Part shown: positions 41,084 through 51,517 of the stretch, piece by piece | Numbering within the stretch: position 1 is the first letter of the stretch | Layout of the letters: the number at the start of each line of letters is the position of its first letter | Position numbers and translations under genes: made by a program | Source: Paulinella micropora | Lineage: Eukaryota > Cercozoa > Imbricatea > Euglyphida | DNA: 64,000 bases | NCBI GenBank assembly: GCA_009731375.1 | Contig: BJOX01000300.1 | Span: 41,221 to 105,220, forward strand | Direction: 5' to 3' | The notes under the pieces: generated by a model | The model's input: the letters and a program-made list of their open reading frames with translations, nothing else | What the model was told of the DNA's origin: nothing | Databases searched by the model: none

Positions 41084-41715
41084 ACAGAGGTGATGTTCAA
41101 AGGTACTAGTACCTTTTGCCACTTTTTTGCATAGGCAAGTCATAATATAGGGAGGCAAATTCCTGCAGGTTTTGTTGATAAAACAAGCAGATCTATGATT
41201 AAAAAGCATTATTTATTAATAAATTCAACATTTCAAGTTAGTTTTCAGAGTTGAACGTGGCAAAATCAAGCAAAAATGTTGCAAAAATACTTGCAACTTT
41301 TTGCTAAGTTCTTTGCCTATTTTTGCTTCTTTTTTGCTTGATTTTTCATCTAATATTAATGAAACTAATCAGATTTAATGATAAATTAATTTTACTTCAT
41401 GATCCACCACCCGGCTGACATGAAATAAGTCACATGCGGTGCCACTAGTACATTAAACAGTGACTGTGTAAAACTTTCTAAGTCAATGAGAGTGACTAGT
41501 CTAGGCAAGCGTTCCTGGCAGAATTTTGTGCGAAATAGTTTAATTCAATCATGCTGAATCTAAATATATAATTTTTAAATTAATTCTGAAGCTATCCTAT
41601 TTGTATGTATAAGAAACACACACACTTCAAGTTGCTACCTGCCAATGTGAAAATTTTTCTAAGTCCGTAACTCATACTTTCAAAGTGCTATTAATTCAGC
41701 CGGAAATAAAGCAAT
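41084..41715 (+). repeat. left terminal inverted repeat
   Basis: Contains a perfect palindrome AAAGGTACTAGTACCTTT near the tip, several TTTTTGC/GCAAAAA subterminal motifs, and GTGGCAAAA at 41114-41122 (reverse) and 41257-41265. It differs from the right repeat by a few substitutions (for example near 41459 and 41531). Confidence 0.95.
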
Positions 41716-41802
41716 CTAATTCAAAACAAAGAGAATATAATAAACATATACCTATTTATTTATTATATAAATACTTTACCACTGTATTGGTACATTTTGC
41801 AA

Positions 41803-44493
41803 TTAAGATCGATAGCCCAACATTCCAAGCAAGAGCTGCTGTTCGCGCATATGCTGTTTGCGCAGTTGCCTGCTCTCCCTTTCCAATCTCTGTGACTCCA
41901 TGATTAGGTGATAGTGTACCATTCCTTGTGCTGAATTTGGCAATACATACTGCTGGCGGTCATCTACGTAGTGAGTAACTGGGAATTGGTTGGCGGCATA
42001 GACGGATTGATTGACGTACTGAACTTGGTTGAGATCGCAATGAGTACGAACAACAAGCTGCCCCTGATTGTTATTATTGTTCTCTTTGTTACCTTGTTCA
42101 GGTTGTTTGTTAACCTCGGGCTGTGAATTTGCGTCAGCCTTTGAATTCATCTGCTTTATTTCCTTTTGGAGAGCCGCAAGTGCGATGGTGAGAGAGGACG
42201 TGGCCGCAGCGTTTTCTGCAGTATAGGTACCCATCGCGGCAGCAATTGCGTCAGTAACCTGCTGGCCAACATTAACTGCAGGTTCAGACTCATACTTAGG
42301 AGGTTTAGACTTAGCCGCGTTCAAAGGCGTGTCATCATCGGATTCCGGTTCGTTCTCACTTAGTGTGATTTCCTCCTTTTGCTGTTTTGTCTTTTTCTGT
42401 TTTGGTTTTTTGGGCTTACTAGTTTTGGATTTGCCTTTTGCCGGCGGCTTACCAGGAGTCTCAGCATCGCCAAGCTCGGACTTGATCGCCGACACCGGAG
42501 TCTGTGAAAAAAAAAACAAAAAAAAACAAAAAAAAAAAAAACATATCATCTTCGACGACACATAATAAAGGCAAATTCAAAGCTAGTAACAAACAAGACG
42601 AAAAATGATTACGATTTCATGGGCTGGCTGTGGCTCTTGCTTGGGCTTGATGACCCTCTTCGGCCGGCCGTTTGCATGGAATTTCTGGAGAGCGTTGGGC
42701 TGATCTCTCAACCATACAAAGTCAAAAATCTGCGGAGCTTGCTCTATGGGTAGTGTCCCCGCAGCCGCAGCGCTCATCTGTGTAAGCCCCGGCTCAACAT
42801 CTTTTTCCCACTGCTCGACACTCATATAGCCTGCGTTCCGTGACTTTGCTGCATCTATCACCCTCATTGATACGTTCTGAAACTGGCGAAACACCTGGCC
42901 TGTCTCTTGATCCTCAACAACACGACTGACAAGCAAGGTTTTGTTTAGCTCTGTGATGTCCTTGGAGCCTTGTTTTACAAAATGTGTGCTCAACGTTGCC
43001 ATGGCCCTAACCAAACAGTGCGTACAGCAAGCAACAAGCAAGGGTGACAATATGAGTACCCGCACAGCGTTAGTGTCTCATCCTCGCGGGTGACAACCTG
43101 TTTGCGCGGCAACAACGGAATATTCCTGAGGTTGCGCGCCTTCAAGGAGCGAAGAACTGCAATGTTCTCCCGCCCTCCTGCTTGCGACCGGGCACTGAGG
43201 GGAGTACTGGAAAAAAAAAAGGTAAAGAGCACTGGTGCGAGCAACTCAAGCAAGGAGATAGAAAGAGAGAGAGATGTTACGCGATTTCAAACTCCTTGTC
43301 GTCGACAAAGGTGTAGTTGTTCGTTTTGGAGCTGAAGAAAGCGTTTGGGTCTGCCTTGTTTTCCTCGGGCTTGCCATCGTCTGCTGCTGTCTCTGTCTTT
43401 CCTGCTTTGTCTTCCTCTGTCGTCCCTGTCTTCCTCTGTCTTTCCTGCTTTGTCTTGCTCTGTCGTCTCTGCCTTTCCTGCTTTGTCTTTCTCTGTCTCC
43501 TTCCTTGTCTCATCTGCCTTTCCTGCTTTGTCTTTCTCTGTCTCCTTCTCTGTCTCCTCTGTCTTTCCTGTTTTGTCTTGCTCTGTCTTTCCTGCTTTGT
43601 CTGTCTCTGCCGTCTCTGCCTTCTTCTCTGTCTCCTCTGTCTTTCCTGTTTTGTCTTGCTCTGTCTTTCCTGCTTTGTCTTTCTCCTTTGCAATCGCTTT
43701 CAATGCCTCTTGTCTTTCTGCTTTTTGCTTCTCTACGGCGTCATGTTTCTTTTGCTCTATTTCCCTCTGTGCCTCTGCTCTCTCTCTCTCTCTCTTCTTT
43801 GTCTTTCTTTTCCTTGTCTTGTTGTGCCTTTGCTTCTGCTTCTTTTCGTTCTCTCTCTTTTCTTTCTTTGTCTTTCTGTTCTGCCTTTTCTTCTATTTCT
43901 TTCAGTTTGGCCTGTTCTAGTGCCTCCTCTTCCTCTGTTTTCCTTTGCATCTTTTGCTTTTTTTTTCTTTTTCTTCCCACTCTCTTGTTCCTCCTGTTCG
44001 GCTTTCTCACCTTCTTGTGTCGTAGATGTTTCCTTCTTTTTCATCTTCTTTGGATCTTTACTTTTTTTGCTCTTCTTTTTTGCCTCTGTCTTCTTCTCTG
44101 TCTCTGTCTCTGTCTTGCTTCTGCCTTTTCCTCTGTTTTCTTCTTCTTCTTTGTCTTTGCTTCTGGTTTGTCTTCTTGTGTCCCTCTTTGTCTCTTCTTG
44201 CTTTGTCTCTTCTCAGCCCCCCCTTCTGGCCATCGAACTATAGCTAGTGGCTGCTTCGTTTTACTGTCCCATCTTGCAGTCCAACCTGCTGATACATCTT
44301 TGAAGGCACGGTCCGCCGGAAAGTTCCACAAAGGCCGTCTGGCCTTTGCAAAGGAGGCCTCGTCGATTTTGCCCGAAGAAACGAAGCCCTTGGATGCGTC
44401 CACTGTGCCATGCCAGACCCAGTTGTCTTCCTCGTTGATCTCCAAGAAAACCTTGCCGTCCGTGGCCTTTCGGTGACCAGTCAACGATGCAAC
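41803..44493 (-). CDS. unknown Lys/Glu-rich intron-containing gene of the DNA transposon
   Basis: Minus-strand gene whose 3' exons I could join in frame: 43281 upward, 43206-43060, 43006-42613 and 42501-41803 (stop TAA 41803-41805). Introns 43207-43280, 43007-43059 and 42502-42612 are GT-AG with T-rich acceptors. The N-terminal exon begins after TTGTTGCCAG (44494) and encodes a folded-looking Trp-rich segment (NWVWHGTVDASKGF). A long Lys/Glu/Arg tandem-repeat coiled coil follows (units like KTEETEKETEKDKAGK), where the frame changes several times, probably from repeat-length errors or unrecognised introns. The C-terminal half is mixed, with a Lys/Pro linker and a Gln-rich end (ERESRQLRKQHMREQQLLL). 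The first exon(s) upstream of 44493 were not found. No family was recognised. The location suggests an accessory or DNA-binding partner of the transposase. Confidence 0.6.
42502..42612 (-). other. intron with extreme poly-T acceptor
   Basis: Starts GTAATC, ends in [25 protein letters not shown] tract and CACAG. 111 bp, phase 0. Confidence 0.8.
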
Positions 44494-45467
44494 CTGGCAA
44501 CAACCAAGTCAGAGGACTTCAAAAAAAAGCCTGGAGGTGGGGCAAAAAACGGGGAAATGGTAATGATTATGGTGGGGGTCAAACATTGGGAAGGGCAATG
44601 TGTTTCAGCACAACAAAGTAGCTGCAATAGGGCAGAGAACCTTAGCCATACTGGCAATGGTGTCGGTCGCAGTGAGTTGTGGGGTGGTCTTGACGGCGGT
44701 TGAAAAGTTCGAAAAAAGTACCACAATGAGCAAAATTGGGCACCAAAAGCCAATAGTCCGGCAGGAAAGGTAAAAAGACCGTACTTCACCAAGGACCCTT
44801 GCAAAGCAAGTCGAGAACAGAGGTCAAGATGGGGCTGTGTGGGTGCTATGTGCTGCATCTGACATGTTTCTGGGAAATGTTTTGTATGGAAACGATGCGC
44901 CAAGCTGCCCTGATCACATATCTGTTGTTTTTTTCGCCAAAAAATCCCTGCATCCCTATGCTCCTACAACTACCTAGGCAACGTTTCTGTTGCCTCCATA
45001 CTTTTTGTTTGGGAACTTTGCATAGGCATGGCTGTGTTTATGTAAAAACAGACTTTGCAAATGTTTGTGATGTTATGTTGTGTTTGCAATAAGTGCTTCT
45101 GTTCTTGTACAACGTGCCTGCAACTACAGCAGTTGGAAACTAGGGTGGCAAAATGGGGAGTTGCCACCCCCTTTTTTTCTTTTTGTACTCTTGCTTACAA
45201 CTTGCGTTTCTTGTCTAGTTTGCTTATGTAAATCTTTGTGTTACATTATGCTAAGTTTAGAATGTGCTTTTGTTTTGAACATAGTTGTTTGCAACTACAT
45301 GTGGTAGGAACTAGCGTGGCAAAAGCTACTTTGCCACCCACTTTTTTCCCCCTTGGCCTTCAACAGCGATAGGGGCCATGGAGAAAGGAAAGCACTACAT
45401 GTAGTGCTTGAGTATATGGTACCATTCAAAGTTGTCTTGCTTGTTTTGAAATGACTTTGTTTTTTAG
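44494..45467. promoter_or_regulatory. divergent intergenic region with degenerate repeats and hairpins
   Basis: Lies between the two divergent genes. Two related ~130 bp segments (about 45030-45180 and 45225-45355) share TTTATGTAAA, TTTGCAACTAC/TGCAACTACA and AACTAG(G/C)GTGGCAAAA. Each ends in a hairpin: GGTGGCAA (45144-45151) with TTGCCACC (45161-45168), and GTGGCAAA (45316-45323) with TTTGCCAC (45330-45337). First exons of either gene may lie here but were not resolved. Confidence 0.55.
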
Positions 45468-48400
45468 ATGAAGAAACTTGGCAAGATTGGGCTGAGTGCG
45501 GGTGTCGTGGGCCTGTCTTTCAGCAAGGTCTTTCGGGAAAGCGAGTCGCCGAAGGTCAAGAGGGAGCACCCAATTCCGGCCAGCCCTCCTCCCCTCGAAT
45601 TACCCACTCCACCTTCCATTCAACCCACATCAAGTTTTTTGCATGTGTTCAAACATAACAATAATCATGCATCCCCTTGCACGAAATTCGTCGAATGTCC
45701 TACTATATTTACATCATCTACTACTGCTCCTACTGATATTACTATTACTAAATCTCCTTTCAGTACTAGTAGTAGTAGTAGTAGTAGTAATAGTTTTGCA
45801 TCTTTCGTCACACCGCCTTTGCCTCCCAGTTTTTCCCAAGTTTTCGGATCTTCCTCTTTCAGGACTAGGTTTTTTCAGAATCTTCCAACACCCACATCAG
45901 ACACGCATGCAGTAACGCCAGGTCATGTCGAAGACACATTAGATTACAAAACAAGCACACTTCCACTGTATATAACTCTTGAAGTTCCTGTTCCCCGTCT
46001 CATCCAAAAGGACAGCACAAGCACTAATGTAAAAAGAAAAAAAAAATCCACCACCAGAAGTTAGGCCCAAAAGCTTTCGCAGATGGCTAGGTTGCACTTG
46101 GCCTGAGCTGGTGCAAGAGATTGGTCAGCCTTGCTGCCAAAACCTGCAATGCAATCGATGGGTAGATCCCTTTGCAGCCGCAAAGGCTAGGACTGACACA
46201 GTGCAGATGAATAGATCGGAGTTGGCGGGGTGGGCAGCCGCAACTATGTTAAGCATGCAGAATGAGAAAGGAAAGATAGAATATAGATTGAAAGGCGCAC
46301 GTATTTGTCANNNNNNNNNNAATAGAATAAAGATTGAAAGGCGCACGTATTTGTCAGAAAATGTGGTTGCGAATGAACGGGATTGGCGAGAAGACTTATC
46401 GGCGAGCTCGCAGAGCTGTCAATGGTGACAATTCTTATTTTGCCGACTATGGAAAGTCGGAAGCACCCACAGAGGACCTAACGTGGACCCTCTTGCACCA
46501 GAAGTTCTATGTAGAGCAGGAAGCTGAGTCGGTTGCCGATGGGATTTTTCATTTGCAAGACACTTTGGAATTTCACAAAATCTACAACTACGTCACCAAA
46601 GAATGGAAACTTGCGTCCCAAACTCTGGTTTTAAATGGGGAAGTGGATCGAATGGTCCTAGTGAGAGCCTCGTCAGGAAGGTCTGGCGTGCAGAGTTTGG
46701 CAAAGTGAAACCAATCAGAAAGGGTGATTTTGCAAAATGCCCCATCTGCACCGAACTTGCAGATGATCATCAAAATGGGTACCTTTGTTTTGGTTTTCTT
46801 CTTCCTAACATTTCTGAGATTTGTAGATTTGCTTCTCAAGCGGAAGCTGAGAAGTGGCGACAGCAGAATCGCATCCACAACAAGATTCATCGGGCTAATC
46901 GGCGTGGAAACATGCGCAGAGCAGTAGAAGGGTAATTTGCGTTTAGTTCAATTCCTAAAGTCGTAGTGGGTTTTTTTTGGTTTTTTTTTTAGGAAGAAGG
47001 AATATCAAAGAGTGACTGCAATCACGATTGATATGACCAAGCCCTTTCATGTTCCTTGGTGCTCCAGAGGAGCTTCGGACTTTCGGGATAAATATGTAGT
47101 TAGGCTGCACGCGGGTGGGGCGACTTTGTTCTCACATGACATCAACTTTGTCTTATGTCACCTACCAAACATCGGACATGGCGTGAATTCCAACCTCACA
47201 TTCCTTTATTTCCTTTTGCGTTTCGAGTTATTCCATCCACGTACCAAGGCGGCCACGGAACTTTTCCTTGATTGGGATGGCGGGGGGAAAAATACCGCTC
47301 TAACAGCGATGATGTTTCTGGCCAAAGTCGTGAAGGAGAGGTGGAGGAGCAAAATAGAAACTAATAGAATGGTCCCAAAGCATTCACACGGGCCGCAAGA
47401 CCAGAAAATTTTCGTCATGCGCTACTTGGGCTATAACACCACCTTAATGACCACCAATCTAGCACAGGCTCTGTTGAAACTTATTCTTGGGTTCAAGAAG
47501 AACAAGGATTCGTATTGCATTTTGCTGTTGGNNNNNNNNNNTGGCAACCGACTCAGCTTCCTGCTCTACATAGAACTTCTGGTGCAAGAGGGTCCACGTT
47601 AGGTCCTCTGTGGGTGCTTCCGACTTTCCATAGTCGGCAAAATAAGAATTGTCATCATTGACAGCTCTGCGAGCTCGCCGATAAGTCTTCTCGCCAATCC
47701 CGTTCATTCGCAACCACATTTTCTGACAAATACGTGCGCCTTTCAATCTATATTCTATCTTTCCTTTCTCATTCTGCATGCTTAACATAGTTGCGGCTGC
47801 CCACCCCGCCAACTCCGATCTATTCATCTGCACTGTGTCAGTCCTAGCCTTTGCGGCTGCAAAGGGATCTACCCATCGATTGCATTGCAGGTTTTGGCAG
47901 CAAGGCTGACCAATCTCTTGCACCAGCTCAGGCCAAGTGCAACCTAGCCATCTGCGAAAGCTTTTGGGCCTAACTTCTGGTGGTGGATTTTTTTTTNNNN
48001 NNNNNNCTGCAGCTGTCTCAGCTGACGCGTATCGTGTGGGACGGCCGCGACGGCGATGGTGGCTATCCGGGGCGACCAGGACATCTCGTCTGCCAAGACA
48101 AGGCGGGGCAGTCGTGGAACGTCAATCTGCGGGTGATCAATGATCTGCCAAGGGATTTGTGGGCCGTCCCTGAGGATAGAACAGCCGCGCAGGAGGCCGC
48201 GTCCATGTTGACGGAGGAGGAGCGACTGTCCGTGGAGAGGACGAGCTTCGTCAACGAGGGCAAGCAACCAGAGCATCCCCCTTGGCGTGGCTCCCGTCTG
48301 CTTTCTGAGGAGGAGCGCAAGCTGCGCGATTTTGACAACCCTGACCGATTTCCCTCACCGCACCTCAAGATTGTTGCACTGTTGAGTGAGAATCCCACAG

Positions 48401-48843
48401 AGCAAGGATTGAAGAAAGCTACAGTCAAGGAGCTGAAGTCGTGGTTGGCGGAAAAGGGCCGGCAGCGGTCTGGTTCGAAGCCCATTCTCATTCAGCGCGT
48501 TTTGTCTGCATTTGCGGATGAGAACAGGGAGCGCGTTGGGGATGAACAAGGAGGTGAGGAGGGTGTGGGACGTGGTCGAAAGAGGAGAAGGGTCGCTGTC
48601 GACCAAAAAGTCGAGTTACGGGAGGTTAGTTCTAGCTCCTCTGAGGATGAGCCGACACTGCCTAGCGAACCAAATCGACCACATTCAGCTGCGCGGCAAC
48701 GTGTTGCCCGCACTTTTCATCGTGTTTATGGTATTGATGGAGAAGAAGAGTTTGAGAGGAAGGAAGGTATAAGGTCGGACCTATCTGATGGCTCTAGTGA
48801 AGACTGGGACTGGCTTCCCCTTAAAGTTGCAAAAGTTGAGTAA
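45468..48843 (+). CDS. DDE-like transposase with C-terminal SAP domain (gapped)
   Basis: Reads in segments. 45468-46064: Ser/Thr/Pro-rich N-terminus ending in the basic KRKKK; the frame shifts by one at an A10 run near 46038. 46055-46590: Cys-containing region and GARICQKMWLRMNGIGEKTY, like the conserved N-terminal block of a DDE protein family often annotated as DUF7869 (my recollection). A second frame change falls near 46600. 46640-46931: KVWRAEFGKV and the zinc-type CPICTE. Intron 46932-46992 (61 bp, GT-AG). 46993-47531: ITIDMTKPF (first catalytic Asp) and LFLDWDGGGKN (second). The third acidic residue is not visible and probably lies in the stretch lost between the gaps at 47532 and 48006. 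After the gap, 48007-48843 encodes the C-terminus with a SAP DNA-binding motif (ATVKELKSWLAEKG..ILIQRVL), a basic GRKRRR and an acidic tail. An acceptor-like TTTTTTAG directly precedes the ATG at 45468, so an upstream exon is possible. Confidence 0.75.
46932..46992 (+). other. 61 bp intron of the transposase gene
   Basis: GTAATTTGC at the 5' end and TTTTTTTTTTAG at the 3' end. Removing it joins AVEG to KKEYQRVT without a frame break, whereas the unspliced frame stops at once. Confidence 0.88.
47542..47996 (-). repeat. inverted copy of transposase segment 46031-46538, between two gaps
   Basis: Reverse complement of the earlier part of the same gene (455 bases), bounded by 10-N gaps on both sides. 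It reads continuously through the place where the forward copy is broken by the gap at 46311-46320, and differs from it at least once (GTCAATGATGAC versus GTCAATGGTGAC). Most simply an assembly insertion from another copy or haplotype. Confidence 0.9.
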
Positions 48844-48863
48844 TTAAATTACTATTAATTAAT

Positions 48864-49495
48864 ATTGCTTTATTTCCGGCTGAATTAATCGCACTTTGAA
48901 AGTATGAGTTACGGACTTAGAAAAATTTTCATATTGGCAGGTGGCAGCTTGAAGTGTGTGTATTTCTTATATATACAAATAGGATAGCTTCAGAATTAAT
49001 ATAAAAATTATATATTTAGATTCAGCATGATTGAATTAAACTATTCCGCACAAAATTCTGCCAGGAACGCTTGCCTAGACTAGTCACTCTCATTGACTTA
49101 GAAAGATTTACACAGTCACTTTTTAATGTACTAGTGGCACCGCATGTGACTTATTTCATGTCAGCCGGGTGGTGGATCATGAAGTAAAATTAATTTATCA
49201 TTAAATCTGATTAGTTTCATTAATATTAGATGAAAAATCAAGCAAAAAAGAAGCAAAAATAGGCAAAGAACTTAGCAAAAAGTGGCAAGTATTTTTGCCA
49301 CATTTTTGCTTGATTTTGCCACGTTCAACTCTGAAAACTAACTTGAAATGTTGAATTTATTAATAAATAATGCTTTTTAATCATAGATCTGCTTGTTTTA
49401 TCAACAAAACCTGCAGGAATTTGCCTCCCTATATTATGACTTGCCTATGCAAAAAAGTGGCAAAAGGTACTAGTACCTTTGAACATCACCTCTGT
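48864..49495 (-). repeat. right terminal inverted repeat
   Basis: Reverse complement of 41084-41715 along its whole length. It begins 20 bp after the transposase stop codon. It carries GTGGCAAAA at 49457-49465 and its reverse at 49314-49322. Confidence 0.95.
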
Positions 49496-51511
49496 TAATA
49501 TTATGGATAGTACCATCTTCTAGCCGTATCCCGATTCTTTCCGGGTCATCGTCCAGGTCACTTCTCCGCTCTTGAGGAGGCTCCGCATAAACATCCTGCG
49601 TCTCTTCTTCCTCTCTTATGTTCGCCTTCGCATTCTCATATACCTCATAAGATCACTCAGCGTCCTCCTGGGTATGTAGCTCACAAATATCCCGTGATCC
49701 GGGCCTTGTGGACTGTACCGTAGACCTGTGCGGTCATATCGGACTCCACTCGCCATCTCCATCGCCTCAATGTGGCTGACCTCATGCACCTTGTCAGTGG
49801 ACAAGTCTTCCATCTCCACCGTGGACACCAACGCCGATACTTCTGAGTTAAACTCTAGCCTAGAGAGGCTATCAGCGACCACATTTCGCTTTTCCGGTAG
49901 ATGGACCATTGTAAAATCGAAACACGACAAGAACGCTTGCCACCGCGTCAGCCGTCCAGTCTGTTCATGATTCATCAACCATAATAGGTTATGATGACCA
50001 GTTCTGACAGTAAATTGAGGACCTCCCCACAAATACTCTCTGAGCCTCTTGAGGGCCCAGACCACCGCTAACGCCTCTCTTTGCCTTGTGCAATAGTTTC
50101 TCTCCGCCGCACACAACTTCCTACTAATAAACATGATTGGGCGTAATTTCTTCTCCTCATCCTCTTGTTGTAATACAGCCCCAATCGCAAACTTAGATGC
50201 GTCTGTATCGACTACGAATTGTTTCGTAAAGTCGGGCATCGTTAACACCAGTCCTCCGTCTTTCGGGTCTTTGTAAATGAGATCTTTGAGCGCATGAAAC
50301 GCTTGCAAAGCCTCTTCGTCCCACTTCTCAAAGTCTCCAAAATCTATCATTTTCTCCACTTTAGCCCGTGTTGCACCCCAATCGGGTATAAACTGGCTAT
50401 AGTATTGCGCCATCGCAAGGAATGAGTGCAATTCAGTGCGGTTCTTCGGTATCGGTCGATTCATAATCTCCTCCCTCTTCTCTTTGGATATCGAGACTCG
50501 ATTATGGGAGATCTCGTACCCTAAGTATGTCACACTCGTCTTGGCAAGTTGACACTTCTTTAGATTGCACTTCAGGCCAAAAGCTCCGATGCGCCTGAAT
50601 ATATCGGACAAATGATCGATATGCTCCTCCATTGTGTTAGAGTATACGATAATGTCATCGATATAGCAAAATGCATATTCTCCCGCCTTCTGTCCCCGCC
50701 TTCTCATAAAGCCACCGTCAGACAAATCATCGTACTGACTGCTCAACATCTTCTGCATCGCCTTCTGGAAAAGTCCTGGGGCTTGCTTGAGGCCCATCGG
50801 AAGCACTTTCCATTGGTATATTTCCATACCCACCACAAACGCCGTCAGCCATCTGGACTTTTCCTCCAGTGGTATCTGCCAGAAGCCATTCTTAAGGTCA
50901 ATGACCGAATAGAATTTTGCATTCCGCAGTACTCTCCTTCCTTCTTCTAATGTCGGGAGAGGATTTCTCTCCTCCTCCAGCACCTTTTTAACGCGAGCAT
51001 AGTTAACTGTCAGGCGCCATTCTCCTCCTGGCTTCGGCACTATTCTCGGTTGTGAGACTATTGGAGATGTTGATCTCTCAATAAAGTCCTCATTGAGCAG
51101 CTGTCTTGCTAGCTCCTCCGCTATCTTCGCCTCATGTATACTCAAATTCGCCCTTCGTGGTGCCGGTGACGGCTCCGCACCCGGTATTTTGTAAATAACC
51201 GCAGTGAAATCTTCAGGCTTGACACCACCTGCATGTGGAGGGTCAAAAATTTCCTTGTTCGCCTCTAATTTGGCTTTTAAAAGCTCCTTCTCCTTCTCCG
51301 TGCCTACTCCTTCTTCCAATATTTTCCGCGCCGCCTCTTGAAAATCTTCATCAGACATCTGCTTATGCTGCTTGAGGGGTTCTCTGTCCTCCTCCAAGCC
51401 TAAGTCCTCTTCCGAGACATCATCTAGGCCCGTCTTTTCATACGTGACCGTGTCCGGCTCATCATCTTTACCGAGCTCCACCAGCATGTCAATGAGTCTC
51501 GCGTATTGCAA
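49496..51511 (-). CDS. reverse transcriptase and RNase H part of gypsy pol
   Basis: Open from 51511 down to a stop at 49616. RT motifs in order: LTVNYARVKKV, FYSVIDLKNGFWQIPL, MGLKQAPGLFQKAM, the catalytic YIDDIIVYSN (Y-x-D-D) and LGYEISHNRVSI. RNase H follows: FVVDTDASKFAIGAVLQ, RQREALAVVWALKRLREYLW and VRTGHHNLLWL. The last motif normally reads T-D-H; here the Asp is Gly, so a catalytic acid of RNase H is lost. Near 49640 the frame shifts by one. The correct frame then continues to the nested transposon at 49495 and resumes as integrase at 41083. N-terminal to RT is an acidic spacer. Together with integrase this would copy and insert the element. Confidence 0.93.
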
Positions 51512-51517
51512 AGGAGC

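Larger units (their letters stand above)
41084..49495. mobile_element. 8.4 kb DNA transposon with 632 bp terminal inverted repeats
   Basis: Bounded by near-identical inverted repeats (41084-41715 and 48864-49495), each 632 bp, starting ACAGAGGTGATGTTCAAAGG. The insertion splits the gypsy pol frame. A TA dinucleotide flanks both ends (41082-41083 and 49496-49497). Inside are a plus-strand transposase-like gene (45468-48843) and a minus-strand gene (41803-44493) transcribed away from a shared ~970 bp region, both with introns. Each coding region stops within about 90 bp of an inverted repeat, so the element is compact. The superfamily is not certain: the transposase resembles DDE proteins with a '(D)xDGGxKN' second motif, and it ends in a SAP domain. 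Confidence 0.9.

Noticed and set aside
43274-44476. Plus-strand 400-codon frame rich in Cys, Leu, Ser and Phe
   Set aside because: Shadow of the Lys/Glu-rich minus-strand transposon gene; the minus strand has the splice sites and sensible composition.
41084-49495. hAT-type element because the end can be read CAGAGG
   Set aside because: No 8 bp target duplication flanks it, and the transposase lacks the features I would expect for hAT.
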